The notes below the pieces were generated by a model. That model saw only the letters and a list, made by a program, of their open reading frames with translations. It did not search any database and was not told the origin of the DNA. The position numbers were made by a program, and so were the translations under genes. DNA of 64,000 nucleotides from Tolypocladium sp. Sup5 PDA-1 (Eukaryota > Ascomycota > Sordariomycetes > Hypocreales > Ophiocordycipitaceae), in assembly GCA_000750105.3 (NCBI GenBank), contig JPHH03000073.1:62001-126000 (forward strand), read 5' to 3'. Positions 11,146-22,066 of this stretch are shown piece after piece. Each line of letters starts with the position of its first letter. The stretch's first letter is position 1.

Positions 11146-12672
11146 ATGAAGCCGATTCGAGAGATACTTGCCTCGCCGGGGGCGAAGGGGCCCGTCGAGG
11201 GCGTCGCACCCACGCAGCATGTAGACCGTGTTTCGAAAGGGCCGGACGAAAAAAACATCATCGTGTCAACAGAGGCTGTCGAGGATCAAAACATCACCGG
11301 CTATGTCGAAAAGGCAAAGGACAGAGCCTTGGACCGCGGGCTGGACTGGCTCGTCAGGGCCTCCGGCTCCGAGCTAGTCTTCCTGTTCATCGTTGCCGGT
11401 CTTCTGGCCTGGGCGTTCTTGGGCATCCCCTACGGCAACACAACGGATTGGGCTGTTCTCATCTCCGACATACAAGCCATTGTCAGCTACATCTTCGACT
11501 CGTTTCTCATGCGTCAGCAATTGAACGCGTATGAAACCTGTCTGCGAGTTTCCGCTATCCTGAGGTCGCGCAATATCAGCAATCGGAGAATGTTGCGAGA
11601 GGTCATGGGCAGTGGACAATACCAGCGGGCAAGCTCACCAAATTTCGAGGTCCTTGGCCATACGCAGTTTGCAGCCGAACTCCCGACGGAGAATTGGGTT
11701 GGCCGAATCACTAACCTTGCTTCCTACTTCATGGGTCACATTGTTACCGTCGGCTTGTACTGGATGTGTATCTTCATCTGGATTGGCTTTGGCCACTACT
11801 GCGACTGGAGCGACACCTGGCAGCTGTACATCAACTCCGCCACGTCTGCTCTGATGGTGCTGATCTTTGCGTTCCTGGCCAACATCCGAGAGCGGCATAA
11901 CCTCTACATCAAGCGATGTCTGCAATGTCTTTTCGAGGTTGATTCTGCCATCGAGCTCAAGCTACGGACGATGACTGGTGACGACATTCCGAACCAGACA
12001 GTTGTCATTCCCGCCCCAGAGATGAGCAGAGTCCAAAGAGCAATCTTTTACTACGCTGATCTCGTTGGTACCCTCACGGGAATTGCGATACTGCTCATCG
12101 TCATGGCTGTGTGGCTGGCCATTGGCCCCGCAATGGGATTCAACTCCAACTGGTGGCTCCTGATCGGTACTTACGCGGGCTTGGTTGGCCTGAACGACGG
12201 TTTTGTCCTGCGCAACGTCCAGAGCAAATTCAACGACTACGAAGACGAAGCGTTTGAAGAAGCCAATCTCGCAGACAAGGCAATCTTCGAGGATATCTCC
12301 ATTCCGGATCCAGCAAAGGAACATGTCCAAGACAGGACCCTGACCTATCGACTTTCCATGACCATGGGCGTAGTCTGCGCGCATGAAATCACCGTCATCC
12401 TGGGAGTCGTTTTGGTTATCGGCCTCCTCGTTGGTGCGAGCGCCATGAAGTGGACCACCACGGGACAGCTTCTGTGCAATATCCCTCCCAGCATCATCGA
12501 ATCGTTTTTCATGATGATTCTCATTACGGGCCACAATTTGGCAGAGTCGAGAAAGCGTGTGGATCTTCACAACATGTACTTGCGCCGGCTCAAGCTTCTC
12601 ACCTACGTCAAGGGTTTGGAGCCATCGGAGAAAGCAGCGAGTTGTGGCCAGCATGATGAGAGGGCACTTTGA
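11146..12672 (+). CDS. fet4: Low-affinity Fe(2+) permease, Fet4 family
   Basis: An intronless 508-aa ORF. About 70 hydrophilic N-terminal residues are followed by membrane segments around residues 76-95, 190-215, 228-246, 300-325, 340-358, 408-435 and 445-465. The arrangement and sequences such as SDIQAIVSYIFDSFLMRQQL match the low-affinity iron permease family (PF04120). Fet4 proteins carry Fe2+, and also Zn2+, Cu2+ and Mn2+, across the plasma membrane when metal is plentiful. The gene converges on a ferric reductase whose product would supply ferrous substrate. The start was chosen as the first ATG of the ORF. Confidence 0.88.
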   Translation: MKPIREILASPGAKGPVEGVAPTQHVDRVSKGPDEKNIIVSTEAVEDQNITGYVEKAKDRALDRGLDWLVRASGSELVFLFIVAGLLAWAFLGIPYGNTTDWAVLISDIQAIVSYIFDSFLMRQQLNAYETCLRVSAILRSRNISNRRMLREVMGSGQYQRASSPNFEVLGHTQFAAELPTENWVGRITNLASYFMGHIVTVGLYWMCIFIWIGFGHYCDWSDTWQLYINSATSALMVLIFAFLANIRERHNLYIKRCLQCLFEVDSAIELKLRTMTGDDIPNQTVVIPAPEMSRVQRAIFYYADLVGTLTGIAILLIVMAVWLAIGPAMGFNSNWWLLIGTYAGLVGLNDGFVLRNVQSKFNDYEDEAFEEANLADKAIFEDISIPDPAKEHVQDRTLTYRLSMTMGVVCAHEITVILGVVLVIGLLVGASAMKWTTTGQLLCNIPPSIIESFFMMILITGHNLAESRKRVDLHNMYLRRLKLLTYVKGLEPSEKAASCGQHDERAL

Positions 12673-13292
12673 TATGTCTCTAGTCAAGGGGGACGATCGT
12701 ATTCTTTCCAGAATGGTAAGTGGGCTCTTCCAGCAGACTGGCTTCGTTGTTTCCGAGTCCAGATGGGTAACAAGTCTTGTGCAGTGACGATGCCTCTCGG
12801 GGGCAATGATCTGGGGAAAGGCCCTACAAACGATGAAAGGAAACACATCACGACACCCATGGCATGCACCCAGGTGATGCGGGAGTGCCGGGATCAGACT
12901 AGGTGCTGATGAGTTCAATTTGTATGCAGTTTGCGCGGACGACTGGTCCGCCAATGTTCTGTCTCTCGGGGTTCGCATAGCTGTGGACATTCTGAAGACT
13001 ACCTCCACTCATTAGGCAATCAATCTTCTGTTTATACTTTGCGGGTGTGCTGATGAATTGACGGTTTTCGTCTCGACTCCCGTCACCTTGTTGCCGGACG
13101 ACCATCGTGGTGAGCCTGTACAACTATGAATTGCTATCACAGCTGGGGCATGTACTCTGCAAGGTTCAGGGACATTCACTTGGTTGAAGAGGATGCTACC
13201 ACATTGGCCCAGGCCGCGGAAATCTCCCAAGCAACTTCGCGACGGGAGGGAGGGCTCAGACGCAGTGTACTCCGTACATTGGAAGTTATTCA
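12673..13292. other. Intergenic between the convergent iron genes
   Basis: No coding signal seen; it should hold both 3' UTRs. Confidence 0.6.
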
Positions 13293-15251
13293 CTAGTGGA
13301 AAGTCTCTACATGCAGATATATCCCTTGCGCCCCAGTACCCTTATGCACAGCCCGTTCGTCGCTGACCCTCACGACGGCGGACCTGACCGACGTCGAGAG
13401 GCCGAGCGGGCCACACACACCGATGGCGGTCTCTCCTTCGGCACGGCACAGGGTGTCCCAGAAGGCGGCATCAAAGACCGGCCTCCCCATCTGCAGCACC
13501 GCACAAGGCAGGGCCGAGTCGGCTCCCACGTGTCCGTCGTCCTGGCTTGTCGGGCCCAGCTTGTCCTCACCATTGATCTCACAACAGGTACAGACACCTT
13601 CAAGTTGGCACCCACCCCGAGAATTGGGAACCGACAAGTCCGTGAGGCCGTCATCACACGTGACGAAGATTTGGATCTGTGCCTCGATGCCTGCAGCCCG
13701 GAGCTTCTCAAACGCAGACTGCAGCTCCTGGGCAACCCACGACAGCCACGTTCTTTTCTTAACCATCCAAATGAAGCGAACCACCCGGAGGGGTAGTTTT
13801 CGGGACGTAGCGGCTTGATCTGCAATGCCAAGTAGAACGGACATTGTGAATGAGACGCCGGTGCCTCCCGCGATCAAATACACAGTATCAAAGCACACGA
13901 AGTTCGCTTGTCCAGCGCCATATGGGCCGTCCACCAGGGCAAGCCGCGTTTCTCTGGTTGGGGCAATGTCTTCCTCTACGGCCTTCAGGATGCGCCGAGT
14001 GAAGCCCTTGTGGGCCCGCAGGATGAAGACCAGGTCGCCATTGTGAGAGGAGGGAGTTGACATGATCGTGGCTGGATGGGACTGGGCCACGCCATAGTGA
14101 GGGATCGCCAGAAGGACATGGCTGCCGGGCGCCCACTTTTCGACCCGACAATTGGAGACCCGGATTCTGGTGGCACCGCCGTCGAGAGCCTCCAGCGTAG
14201 CTCTCCCGGGGCGGATATTGTTGACAATGTAGCGCGCGGTCCGGATGACTCGATCCATCAGATACAGGCCGATCGGGATGTAGATATAGACCCTGGAGTA
14301 CAAGGCCGTGGTCGGCAGGTGCATCATGATAGCTATGATGAATCCGAAGAAGGTGATGATGTGCTGCGCGACAAAGAAGTCGTAAGACATGTGTCGCATT
14401 GGTGCCAGGGTGGTGAGATTCATCCACAGCAGAATGGCGTATGCGGCAATGCCGGTGGGTGGGCAGGTGTCGGTGGCCCATTCGAGCTGCATGAGCCCAT
14501 AGACGTCCCACCCGTGGCTCTCAAAGGCAAAATGGAATGTCGCGAGAAGCAGGAGGCCCCGGGCTACCCATCGGTGATAGACGTTCAGCCGCTCATAGGA
14601 CACACCGGAGAGCAGACCGACGAGGTTGTTCTTGCCGGCGAGGAGGACTATCAGGGGCACCTGGCCCACCGCAAGCCACGCCGCGCGGAGACTGAGGGCT
14701 TGCCAGTACTGAGCTCCCGCGACGTCGTTGTTAATGAACTCTAGAGCTAGGATGAAAGCGAAATAGGCGGCGATGATGAGCATAGAACCAAACGGGGGTA
14801 GCTTGACCCAAAAGGCAGCTTTGGTTGGTGTAATCTGCAGGTATGTGGCTTCCCGCACGATGGCTGTGATTGTTGCAAGGCATTTCGTGAAGGGGTTCCT
14901 TGGCTTGGCCGGTCGTGGTCGGCTCGCTTGGCTGGCTCGGAGTCTTTTTGTTGCCGATGAGACAGCCGTGTCAACCAGTTGGTCACAGAGATATTGAAGG
15001 TCAACTTGAGCTTACCGTGCCCATAGCGTAGCAGACCAGACAAGATTGCATATGGTGGCAAGACCAACCGCCACGACAATGCCGTACCAAAAGTGTGTCG
15101 CTGCCTGGTTTCCATCGGCCTGGAGGAAAGTGTCATCCAGGATCTCCTGGAGAAAGTTGAACGCCTGCGTCTCATTGGAGAAGTCGACACCGGAAGCATT
15201 CAAAGGAGTCGACGACGAAGAGTCGCCGCCGCCGCCCATGCCCGTATCCAT
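13293..15251 (-). CDS. Ferric reductase, FRE/NOX family transmembrane flavocytochrome
   Basis: Exon 1 is 15251-15016 and exon 2 14931-13293, with intron 14932-15015 (GTAAGC...GCCAG); the product is 624 aa. An extracellular, Asn- and Ser-rich N-terminus (NAS, NET sites) precedes the first membrane span (about residues 55-75). The ferric-reductase-like core holds haem-ligand histidines in segments such as LLLLATFHFAFESHG and FFVAQHIITFFGFI. The C-terminal FAD/NAD module shows HPATIMS (variant of HPFTI), the nucleotide-binding LIAGGTGVSFT and the terminal CGPLGLSTSVR and GIYLHVETF motifs. Such enzymes move electrons from NADPH through FAD and two haems to reduce extracellular Fe3+ or Cu2+. It faces the Fet4-like permease tail to tail. 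Confidence 0.9.
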
Positions 15252-16161
15252 GGCTCAGTACGGATACAACAGCAATGGCAAGTCGGGTGTGGCAGATTGG
15301 CAGGAATGGATCTTGGCAGTATAACCCTTTGTCTTGGCGGGAACGGCATGCATTTTATCCTGACCACTCCTACCACACTGGCTGCCGAACCTTGCGAGTT
15401 GGAGAAGCCGAATGCAGTGATGTTTCGCTACCCCGTTGCCCATTGCCTTTTAGGGGGGCCTCGTCATAATCTGCTCAAGCAACAGCCTAATATCTATGGT
15501 GGTTTGCCGGCTTCCGTGGTGGCTGGAATGCAGCCAATCAGAAATGGGTGACTCCGTCGACGAAACCGTCAATTGGCGGGCCTAGGACCAGCGTGAGCAT
15601 GTTTCCTCGCCAAAAACTAAATCCCTTAGTTACCATCTCGCCTGGACTTGACGGCTCTGACGGCTCTGGCGGCTCTTGTGTTTTGCAAATCCTCGCAAAC
15701 TTGCTCGCCTGACTATATAACGACATAGCCGTCGACACCACCAACAGGGTCGCTTGGGAACACACTCTTGTGATACTTGAAAAAAAGCGAATGGTTGTAC
15801 TTGCCATCAACCTCGTGCCAGCCTTTCGGGTCAGGCAGCAAGTAGATTAAAAACAAAGTCTCACTTAGACCGGAGTCTCTTTGAGTCACCTTCCTGCCTT
15901 CCATCATTAGCAAAAACTAACAGCGATATGCCTTGGAGTGGGAGGAGCTCCCTCGTATTTTCGACAGAGGCATAATATTGTCCAGCGACCGGCAGCGCGA
16001 ATACTACACGTATAAGCTATACGGATCACACTAGGTCGGGATCTCCTGGCCGTCGATATTTATGGTTCTCAACCTCTCATCCCGCGTAATTACAACGCCA
16101 CACGGTCAAACGTAAATTTATAGATTGGGTCTTTACCGCAGATAGCATTGCCTCTCTCCGC
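15252..16161. other. Intergenic, ferric reductase promoter side
   Basis: No supported gene. A minus-strand ORF at 15713-15913 contains LLPDPKGWHEVDGKYNHSLF, which looks protein-like and might be a gene relic, but nothing around it extends it. Confidence 0.4.
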
Positions 16162-16536
16162 GTGCTAGCATATAGAGACTTCTCATGCCACCGGAGGTTC
16201 GCGGATAATTATTTCATATTGCGCAGAGTGCGACTGGCCGAGGATGGCCAGAGCTCCTATCGCTTCTACAACCCGGAGTTTGAGCGAGATCCAGAGCTCG
16301 AAGATCTCCTCCATCGGCACGCCGGATTTCTCGAGGCCTGTCCCACGGACAAAGGTCCGTATCGAGTTCAATTCAAGGTGCTCGAGAGAGATTGCAGGTT
16401 AGATGTTGCAGATACGCTAGATGTCGATCCTTCCGATCCATCGCCAGTGCAGCGAGTTTCGATCTATCCCGTCCTGAAGGACCTGATCTCCTTCACATGC
16501 CATGTAATGTTCCCTTGGCGCCTCACGGAAATATAG
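16162..16536 (+). CDS. Hypothetical ORF, possible gene relic
   Basis: A 124-codon ORF, rich in charged residues with balanced amino-acid use (FYNPEFERDPELEDLLHRHA), which reads more like real protein than the neighbouring shadow ORFs. I do not recognise a family. There is no strong start context, and the C-terminal 20 residues look like read-through into non-coding sequence. It could be one exon of a gene or a decayed copy. Confidence 0.25.
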   Translation: MLAYRDFSCHRRFADNYFILRRVRLAEDGQSSYRFYNPEFERDPELEDLLHRHAGFLEACPTDKGPYRVQFKVLERDCRLDVADTLDVDPSDPSPVQRVSIYPVLKDLISFTCHVMFPWRLTEI

Positions 16537-16755
16537 TGGAAGGCAAGAGCAAGTGGCTAGGGGAGTCAGATGCGATGGATCTCTGGCGGGAGGTGACTTT
16601 AGCTATATCCACACTACACCCTGATCTTCTAATGTGCAGGGGCCAACTATGCACAGCACCCGTTGTTGCAACTTCCTAGGAGAACGGACCATGGCCGCAG
16701 CGGAACTGTCACCCTCCGACGAATACTCCCGATTTTAGCTAGGTATGGGAGGATA

Positions 16756-17280
16756 TTAACACGGATCACGATGGATGTTTGCGGCAGGTGCAGTGGCAAA
16801 ACGAACCATGCATAGAGAAAGACACAGCAACACATACATATGGTGTTGAACTGTGGGCTCAGCTTGTCCATCTGTTGCAGCGGCCTTCTGCGCGTCGAGC
16901 CGGGCTTGAGTAAGCTGGCAGCGCGCCACCCCTCGCCAACCCGGCCATCCTCCCCCTCGACATCTCCCTCGTGAGGCTGCACTTGCTCCGCGCACACGAC
17001 ACCCACGTCCACGCCCAGGGCCAAGGCCCCCATCGTGCCGTCGCGGTGCGAGCGAGCTCTGCGACGGCCGCCCGCACATGCTACGCGCTGGGCGTTGGAC
17101 GAGCGTCCCCATCGCAAGCAGCCTCGCCGCGAGCGTCCTATCGCACTGCTTTGATGTGACGCACCCAATTTTCGGCTTCTTCGATGCGAACTTGAGGATC
17201 TCCTGGGTCACGGGCGCCGCTTCTGCTCGCCTTTTCTCGTTGGCACTCTGCTTTACTTTGCCTGCATAAGTCGTCGTCAT
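16756..17280 (-). CDS. Unresolved hypothetical gene
   Basis: The first 39 codons from 17280 are convincing (TYAGKVKQSANEKRRAEAAP, then VTQEILKFASKKPKIG) with a plausible start and a Lys/Glu-rich helix. After codon 39 a GT-containing donor candidate (GTGCGT) appears and the unspliced continuation turns Arg/Gly-rich and unprotein-like, so an intron probably begins there. The downstream exon could not be placed with confidence. Family unknown. Confidence 0.28.
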   Translation of the reverse strand: MTTTYAGKVKQSANEKRRAEAAPVTQEILKFASKKPKIGCVTSKQCDRTLAARLLAMGTLVQRPARSMCGRPSQSSLAPRRHDGGLGPGRGRGCRVRGASAASRGRCRGGGWPGWRGVARCQLTQARLDAQKAAATDGQAEPTVQHHMYVLLCLSLCMVRFATAPAANIHRDPC

Positions 17281-18390
17281 TCGTCAGCTCCGCTCCAGCT
17301 CGTCAACGACACCCTTTCTTTCATTGCCCCCAAATTCTCTGTAAGCTCCGATCCAAAGATGGTCTATGTTGGCACTAACAGCACCGCAAGGACTCAACAC
17401 GACATAGGTCTAAACAAAGCCCACAGAAGTTGCAAAAACCAGGCTCAAATTTATAGTCAGACGTGGATCGCTTAGTTGTTGGCGTTGCACACTTACTTCC
17501 CCGTCTCCATCACCGCCTCTCAGGCTCGTTTCCAACGTCATTGGTTGAGTAGGGCGCTATTCAAAAACCGGGTCAGCTTCAAGTGTCCATTCCCGTGTTC
17601 GTCATCCGAATATTTCCCACGCATACTGCAGACAAAAAGGATGTGGATGCTAATCAAGGCTGAAAGTGACTGGCGTCGAGGGAAACGTACAGGCTCGTCA
17701 GCGATGTATTGCAGGCCTGGAAACACCGCAGGCGGCTCGCAAGGCACCTGCTGCTCGGAGGGGGGCATGTTGCGTCAAAACAAATAATCGTACCCAACGA
17801 CGCCGTCGATATACCAGAACCAAGCGAGAGAACCGCGTGGTTGGTGTTTGTAATCGGGGGAGTTGTTGAATTGAGGTCGGCCGGCCCCCGCCCTGGGGCT
17901 TGTCGATTCGCAGGCAGCAGTTATCTTTTGCTTACGGACTACATGTAACCATCATACAAGCCAGGGCTTTGCCGGGGCTTATTAACCCCGTAATGTACGT
18001 CATGCTCGTCCCACTGAGCTGAGCCCCCTTCCGTTGGCTCAGATCGTACTCGTATTAAACGAGGCCTCCTTGAGTGGCCGCCAGCATCACAGCTGCTCGC
18101 CCGCCACGGCCACACAGGGTCATACGACTCGCATTGAAGGACGTACATCGCAACACTGAAGCACAGGGTGAATTCAGAGAGATGGATTACGGTCCAACTT
18201 GCCCCTGCACCTGTCCCACCATTGTCCTTTTAGCTAACAGTAGAGTCATCTTTCGCGCCTTATACTCCAAGTTGCCGCCGTATGAAGTCGGCCACCAATA
18301 TCCTGAAGGGGCCAGACACCCTTTACGGTCAGAACACGTTCATGCCCCTTAGTGTATAAACTTACTAAATCACCAACCGCCGTGTATCTC
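17281..18390. other. Intergenic, no gene seen
   Basis: Only short overlapping ORFs on both strands; nothing with domain character. Confidence 0.5.
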
Positions 18391-20385
18391 TCATAGCAAC
18401 CCAATCGCAATTGGAAAGAAGGCAACAGCTGCAAAGACGACTGCATGTGGCCAATTTACAGCTGCGGCGGCAGTCACAACTGCTGGGCCCTCGGAAGGTG
18501 GTGGCGCCGACTCAAGGGGCATGTAGGGCTGGTGGGAGCTGGTGCTCTTCTTCGCCGGTTCCCGATGCGGTCCTTGGACTGTCTCGAAGGAGCCGGGCCA
18601 GTATGGCTTGCTGGAAATCTCCGGATGATCCGGCTGACGGTGAGGCGCGGGCTTGATACAGTCTTTGCAATGTATGGGTGACGGTATAGGTGACGGGTAG
18701 AAGGGACGCAAATCTTTGACAAGTGTAGGCGTACATGTAGCTGTCAAGACTGTGGTACAGGTCGTTTCAATGACGAAGGTTTGGCCGTGGGAAGAGATTG
18801 TTGTTGGAGCTATAGAGCATGTCACCGTGAATACTGTTTTGGTGAGAATATGACGAGCAGCTGTAACTGTTTTTGTTTCAGTTGGCATGCTCTTTTTCCC
18901 TGCTGACGGTCGCCTGATAACAGAATTTGTGGATAGCGAAGACTTTGAGGCAGCAATGCGGGCTCTTGATCTGGAGGATGACGGCCTGGTTGCCGCCATA
19001 GTTCTTCCCGTACCGGTTGTAGCTGTGGTCGTCCCCATACCAGCTCTAGGTGCAGTTGCCCCAGCGCCGGGTGTAATTGTAGTCGGCCCCGTGCCGGGCG
19101 CACCTGTGGCCGTCCCTGTGCCGGGTGTACCTGGGGCCGTCCCCGTGCCGGGCGCACCTGGGGCCGTCCCCGTGCCGGGTGCACCTGGGGCCGTCCCTGT
19201 GCCGGGCGCACCTGGGGCCGTCCCTGTGCCGGGCGCACCTGGGGCCGTCCCCGTGCCGGGTGCACCTGGGGCCGTCCCCGTGCCGGGCGCACCTGTGGCC
19301 GTCCCTGTGCCGGGCGCACCTGGGGCCGTCCCCGTGCCGGGTGCACCTGGGGCCGTCCCCGTGCCGGGCGCACCTGTGGCCGTCCCTGTGCCGGGCGCAC
19401 CTGGGGCCGTCCCCGTGCCGGGTGCACCTGGGGCCGTCCCCGTGCCGGGCGCACCTGTGGCCGTCCCTGTGCCGGGCGCACCTGGGGCCGTCCCCGTGCC
19501 GGGTGCACCTGGGGCCGTCCCTGTGCCGGGTGTACCTGGGGCCGTCCCCGTGCCGGGTGTACCTGGGGCCGTCCCCGTGCCAGGCGCACTTGTGGTCGGC
19601 CCAGTACCGGGCGCACTTGTGGTCGGCCCAGTACCGGGCGCATTTGTGGTCGGCCCAGTACCGGATGTAGTCGTGCTCGATGGTGGCGCGGCGCTCGATG
19701 GTGGCACGGCGGGACATGTAAGCCCGGCGACAACGTGATTAGAGTCCAAAGTCACAGCACCATTTCGGGCGTAAAGACCTCCATTAGAGCTCGCACCAGT
19801 GTTCATGGTGATGGACATGAGGGCCAAGACGTTGCCAACAAATGTAGTACCGACATCGATAGTAGCTGAACTCCCTATCTGCCAAAAGACGTTGCAGGGT
19901 GAGGCGCCGTTGATCAGGAGCACCGAAGAAGCAGTTGCGGTGGTCAGAGCTGAGCCTATCTTAAAGATCCAGACGCTGCTCGAATTGCCGTTCCCGTTAA
20001 GGACGAGAGCGCCGGTAAGCTGAGCACTGGACGAGAAGGAATAAACACCTGCGACAAGATTCTTACCCCCCAAGTCTTGCCCGGTGAGGTCGTCGGTTGT
20101 CGGCTGCGCAGCCGCTGCATTATAGGCAGTTACGATGTCCAGCTGTGCTTGCATTGCTACCGCATCTCCAAGATGCTTCGTTCCGTCCATAATCATTCCG
20201 GGGGGGAAACCTGTGATGGCTGTACCGGGATAGACCCCAACGCCGCCGTCGATAGTCGAGGAGCCGGTGTTTGTTACTGTCGAGCCACCAAGTACCGCAA
20301 AAGCGAAAGCAGACCCAAGATTCACCTGGGCATTGACAATGCTAGCGAACGCGAGAGCCGATCCGACGAAGCATGAACACAACAT
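18391..20385 (-). CDS. DUF3494 ice-binding-like surface protein with repeat stalk and hydrophobic tail
   Basis: An intronless 664-aa ORF. Residues 1-19 form a signal peptide (cleavage near NAQ). Residues about 20-223 match the DUF3494/ice-binding (PF11999) beta-helix fold: NLGSAFAFAVLGGSTVTNTG at the start, a GGVGVYPGTAITGFPPG turn, the helix around AVAMQAQLDIVTAYNAAA, and repeated SSVWIFKIG / NVFWQIGSSATID strands. Residues 242-439 are 22 tandem nonapeptides of type GTGTAPGAP (mucin-like, O-glycosylation likely). Residues 440-640 are Ser/Thr-rich with Cys pairs in a TTCTTVLTATCT context seen in fungal wall proteins. The end AVVFAAVAFFPIAIGLL is a GPI-signal-like hydrophobic tail. Family members bind ice or act as adhesion or matrix proteins; function here is inferred. 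Confidence 0.85.
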   Translation of the reverse strand: MLCSCFVGSALAFASIVNAQVNLGSAFAFAVLGGSTVTNTGSSTIDGGVGVYPGTAITGFPPGMIMDGTKHLGDAVAMQAQLDIVTAYNAAAAQPTTDDLTGQDLGGKNLVAGVYSFSSSAQLTGALVLNGNGNSSSVWIFKIGSALTTATASSVLLINGASPCNVFWQIGSSATIDVGTTFVGNVLALMSITMNTGASSNGGLYARNGAVTLDSNHVVAGLTCPAVPPSSAAPPSSTTTSGTGPTTNAPGTGPTTSAPGTGPTTSAPGTGTAPGTPGTGTAPGTPGTGTAPGAPGTGTAPGAPGTGTATGAPGTGTAPGAPGTGTAPGAPGTGTATGAPGTGTAPGAPGTGTAPGAPGTGTATGAPGTGTAPGAPGTGTAPGAPGTGTAPGAPGTGTAPGAPGTGTAPGAPGTGTAPGTPGTGTATGAPGTGPTTITPGAGATAPRAGMGTTTATTGTGRTMAATRPSSSRSRARIAASKSSLSTNSVIRRPSAGKKSMPTETKTVTAARHILTKTVFTVTCSIAPTTISSHGQTFVIETTCTTVLTATCTPTLVKDLRPFYPSPIPSPIHCKDCIKPAPHRQPDHPEISSKPYWPGSFETVQGPHREPAKKSTSSHQPYMPLESAPPPSEGPAVVTAAAAVNWPHAVVFAAVAFFPIAIGLL
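19069..19662. repeat. 27-bp coding minisatellite, 22 units
   Basis: Units encode GTG-x5-P on the minus strand. Three units at the 19662 end are PTTxA type and the rest TAPGA or TATGA type. Units 8, 11 and 14 carry the Pro-to-Thr variant, so part of the array repeats with an 81-bp higher-order period. The unit length is a multiple of three and contains no stop in any frame. Confidence 0.93.
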
Positions 20386-22066
20386 AGTGAGGGCGTGGAT
20401 GAATGACGACGATCAATAATAGTAGCTTGAAGAACTGGCGATCGCTTGGCAATGAACAAGCAGCGGTTGGGCTAAGAAAAAAAAACAGGTTTGTATGGCC
20501 GAGAAGGCATTCGAGTGGATACTTATGGGAGATCTCGCCATATATACGGAGTATCTATCTTTATTTCGTATATGTGTGTATATACTCAGGCATGTGGTTG
20601 TAGCACTTCCAAGACATGGGCAAAAATGAGCACACCGCGACTCGCACGCGTCGAGCAGTCTATGGAGCTCGCCAAGTCGAATTGACACAGGGCAGATGGC
20701 CCCTTTGCTCATTCCTACCTAAAGACATGAACGGCATGGTCTTTCCAGGGGAAATGGACGTATTTACGAGTAAGGCTTGGCACAAAAAGAGTGAATCCAG
20801 GCTGTGAATTCAGGTTCTGGCGAATGGACATTTATTCTTCTTCTTCGTTACTTGAGCCGTTTAAACCCGAGATTCACGATGCGCACTTGTGTGTAGCATC
20901 CGTATCCGTCGTTCGGATTCTACTCCAGCGCCGTGATCCTCGGCAGCAGGTGGTGTATAACGCCGCAAGAGGAGTCCGCATGCCCAGCAGCGTCGCCTTC
21001 GTCATTCACATCGCCTCCACCGCTCTCATTTTTCCTTAATTCCTTACCTTTCTTCAAGCGCGTCTTGATATCCGCTTTGAAGTCCCGGTTCTTCTCGCAA
21101 ACCCAGTGATTCGCGACGCTCGGGGGGCTGAAACAGTCGGGTCGTGGGGGAAGAGCTCCGCGACCCCCTGCTGTCCTTGTTTGATGTTTCTTGTATTAGA
21201 AGCCCTTGCATTCCTGTGAAATGAATGAGACCGATGTCGTGCCACTGAACCCGCAGGTTGCTCCCAGTGCTGCCACGTTCAAGGGAGATCCTGGACTTCG
21301 CCGCCAGCTAATTACGTGAGTGGGTTAAAGGTGTATTGGTCTCAGACTCGACATGCAGACCGCAGACCTGGTGCTTTGCCATTGTCTGCATGTCGTATGG
21401 CAACGAGGCTCAATTGCAAAGTGCTCTGAGTCGAATAAATCAGGCTATGCGCAAGTACGGCGACCAGGAAGAAAACGGCATCACTTCCACAGTAGAGTGG
21501 GAGATGCACGATGGTGGTGTCTATCTGGATGCACTCGGTAACCTTTTGGCTGCCGGCGTCCGTCCCAATGAGGAGTTCTTTCGCCGCTTCAAAAACTACA
21601 TACTTGAGGATCGGGGCCGGCTCGGTGGCGCAACTTCCTGAGGATGGCAGCAAGTGAGCTTGCGGGAAAGGGAAGAGGCCGACTCGAGTCTTCTCCATTA
21701 TGGACCCTCCAAGAGGGTTGCAGCATTATGAATGGTATCGCAGATTTCACCATAGTAGGGAGCTGGAATGAGGAGAGAGAACTATGCTACATCCAGTCTG
21801 AATGTCCAGAATGCAGTATGATCATGACCTTTCCCAAGTCGGGTCGCTTCACATGAATTACGACGCGTTCGCCGGGCAGCTATTAAACCCCTTGCCATCA
21901 ATATTCTTCGTACAACGGTCCCCCCACGCTTCGCTTGTTGGTCGCCAAAGCTGAGTGAGCAGCTAATACGGCTACTATCCAAGCTCAGCGCGATCTCTCA
22001 TACCAGCTCTTCACTGCGCCCGGAGTTCCCGACCCGATGGTCCTCTGTTGTCGCCCGCTTTGAGCT
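20386..22066. other. Accessory stretch with one protein-like ORF (21336-21641, +)
   Basis: The plus ORF contains a balanced, helix-rich segment (SALSRINQAMRKYGDQEENG through RRFKNYILEDRGRL) that reads like a real exon, but its N-terminus is doubtful, no splice partner is evident and I recognise no family. The rest of the interval shows nothing coding. Confidence 0.3.
20541..20546 (-). promoter_or_regulatory. TATA-like box of the DUF3494 gene
   Basis: TATATA on the minus strand, about 156 bases upstream of the ATG, with no other TATA nearer. Confidence 0.35.

Noticed and set aside
11962..13008. 348-codon ORF on the minus strand opposite the Fet4-like gene
   Set aside because: Antisense shadow; no domain signal, and the plus-strand gene is well supported.
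18822..19738. Long ORFs in other frames and on the plus strand over the minisatellite
   Set aside because: They arise because the 27-bp unit has no stop in any frame; only the minus-strand frame has a signal peptide, a folded domain and a C-terminal tail.
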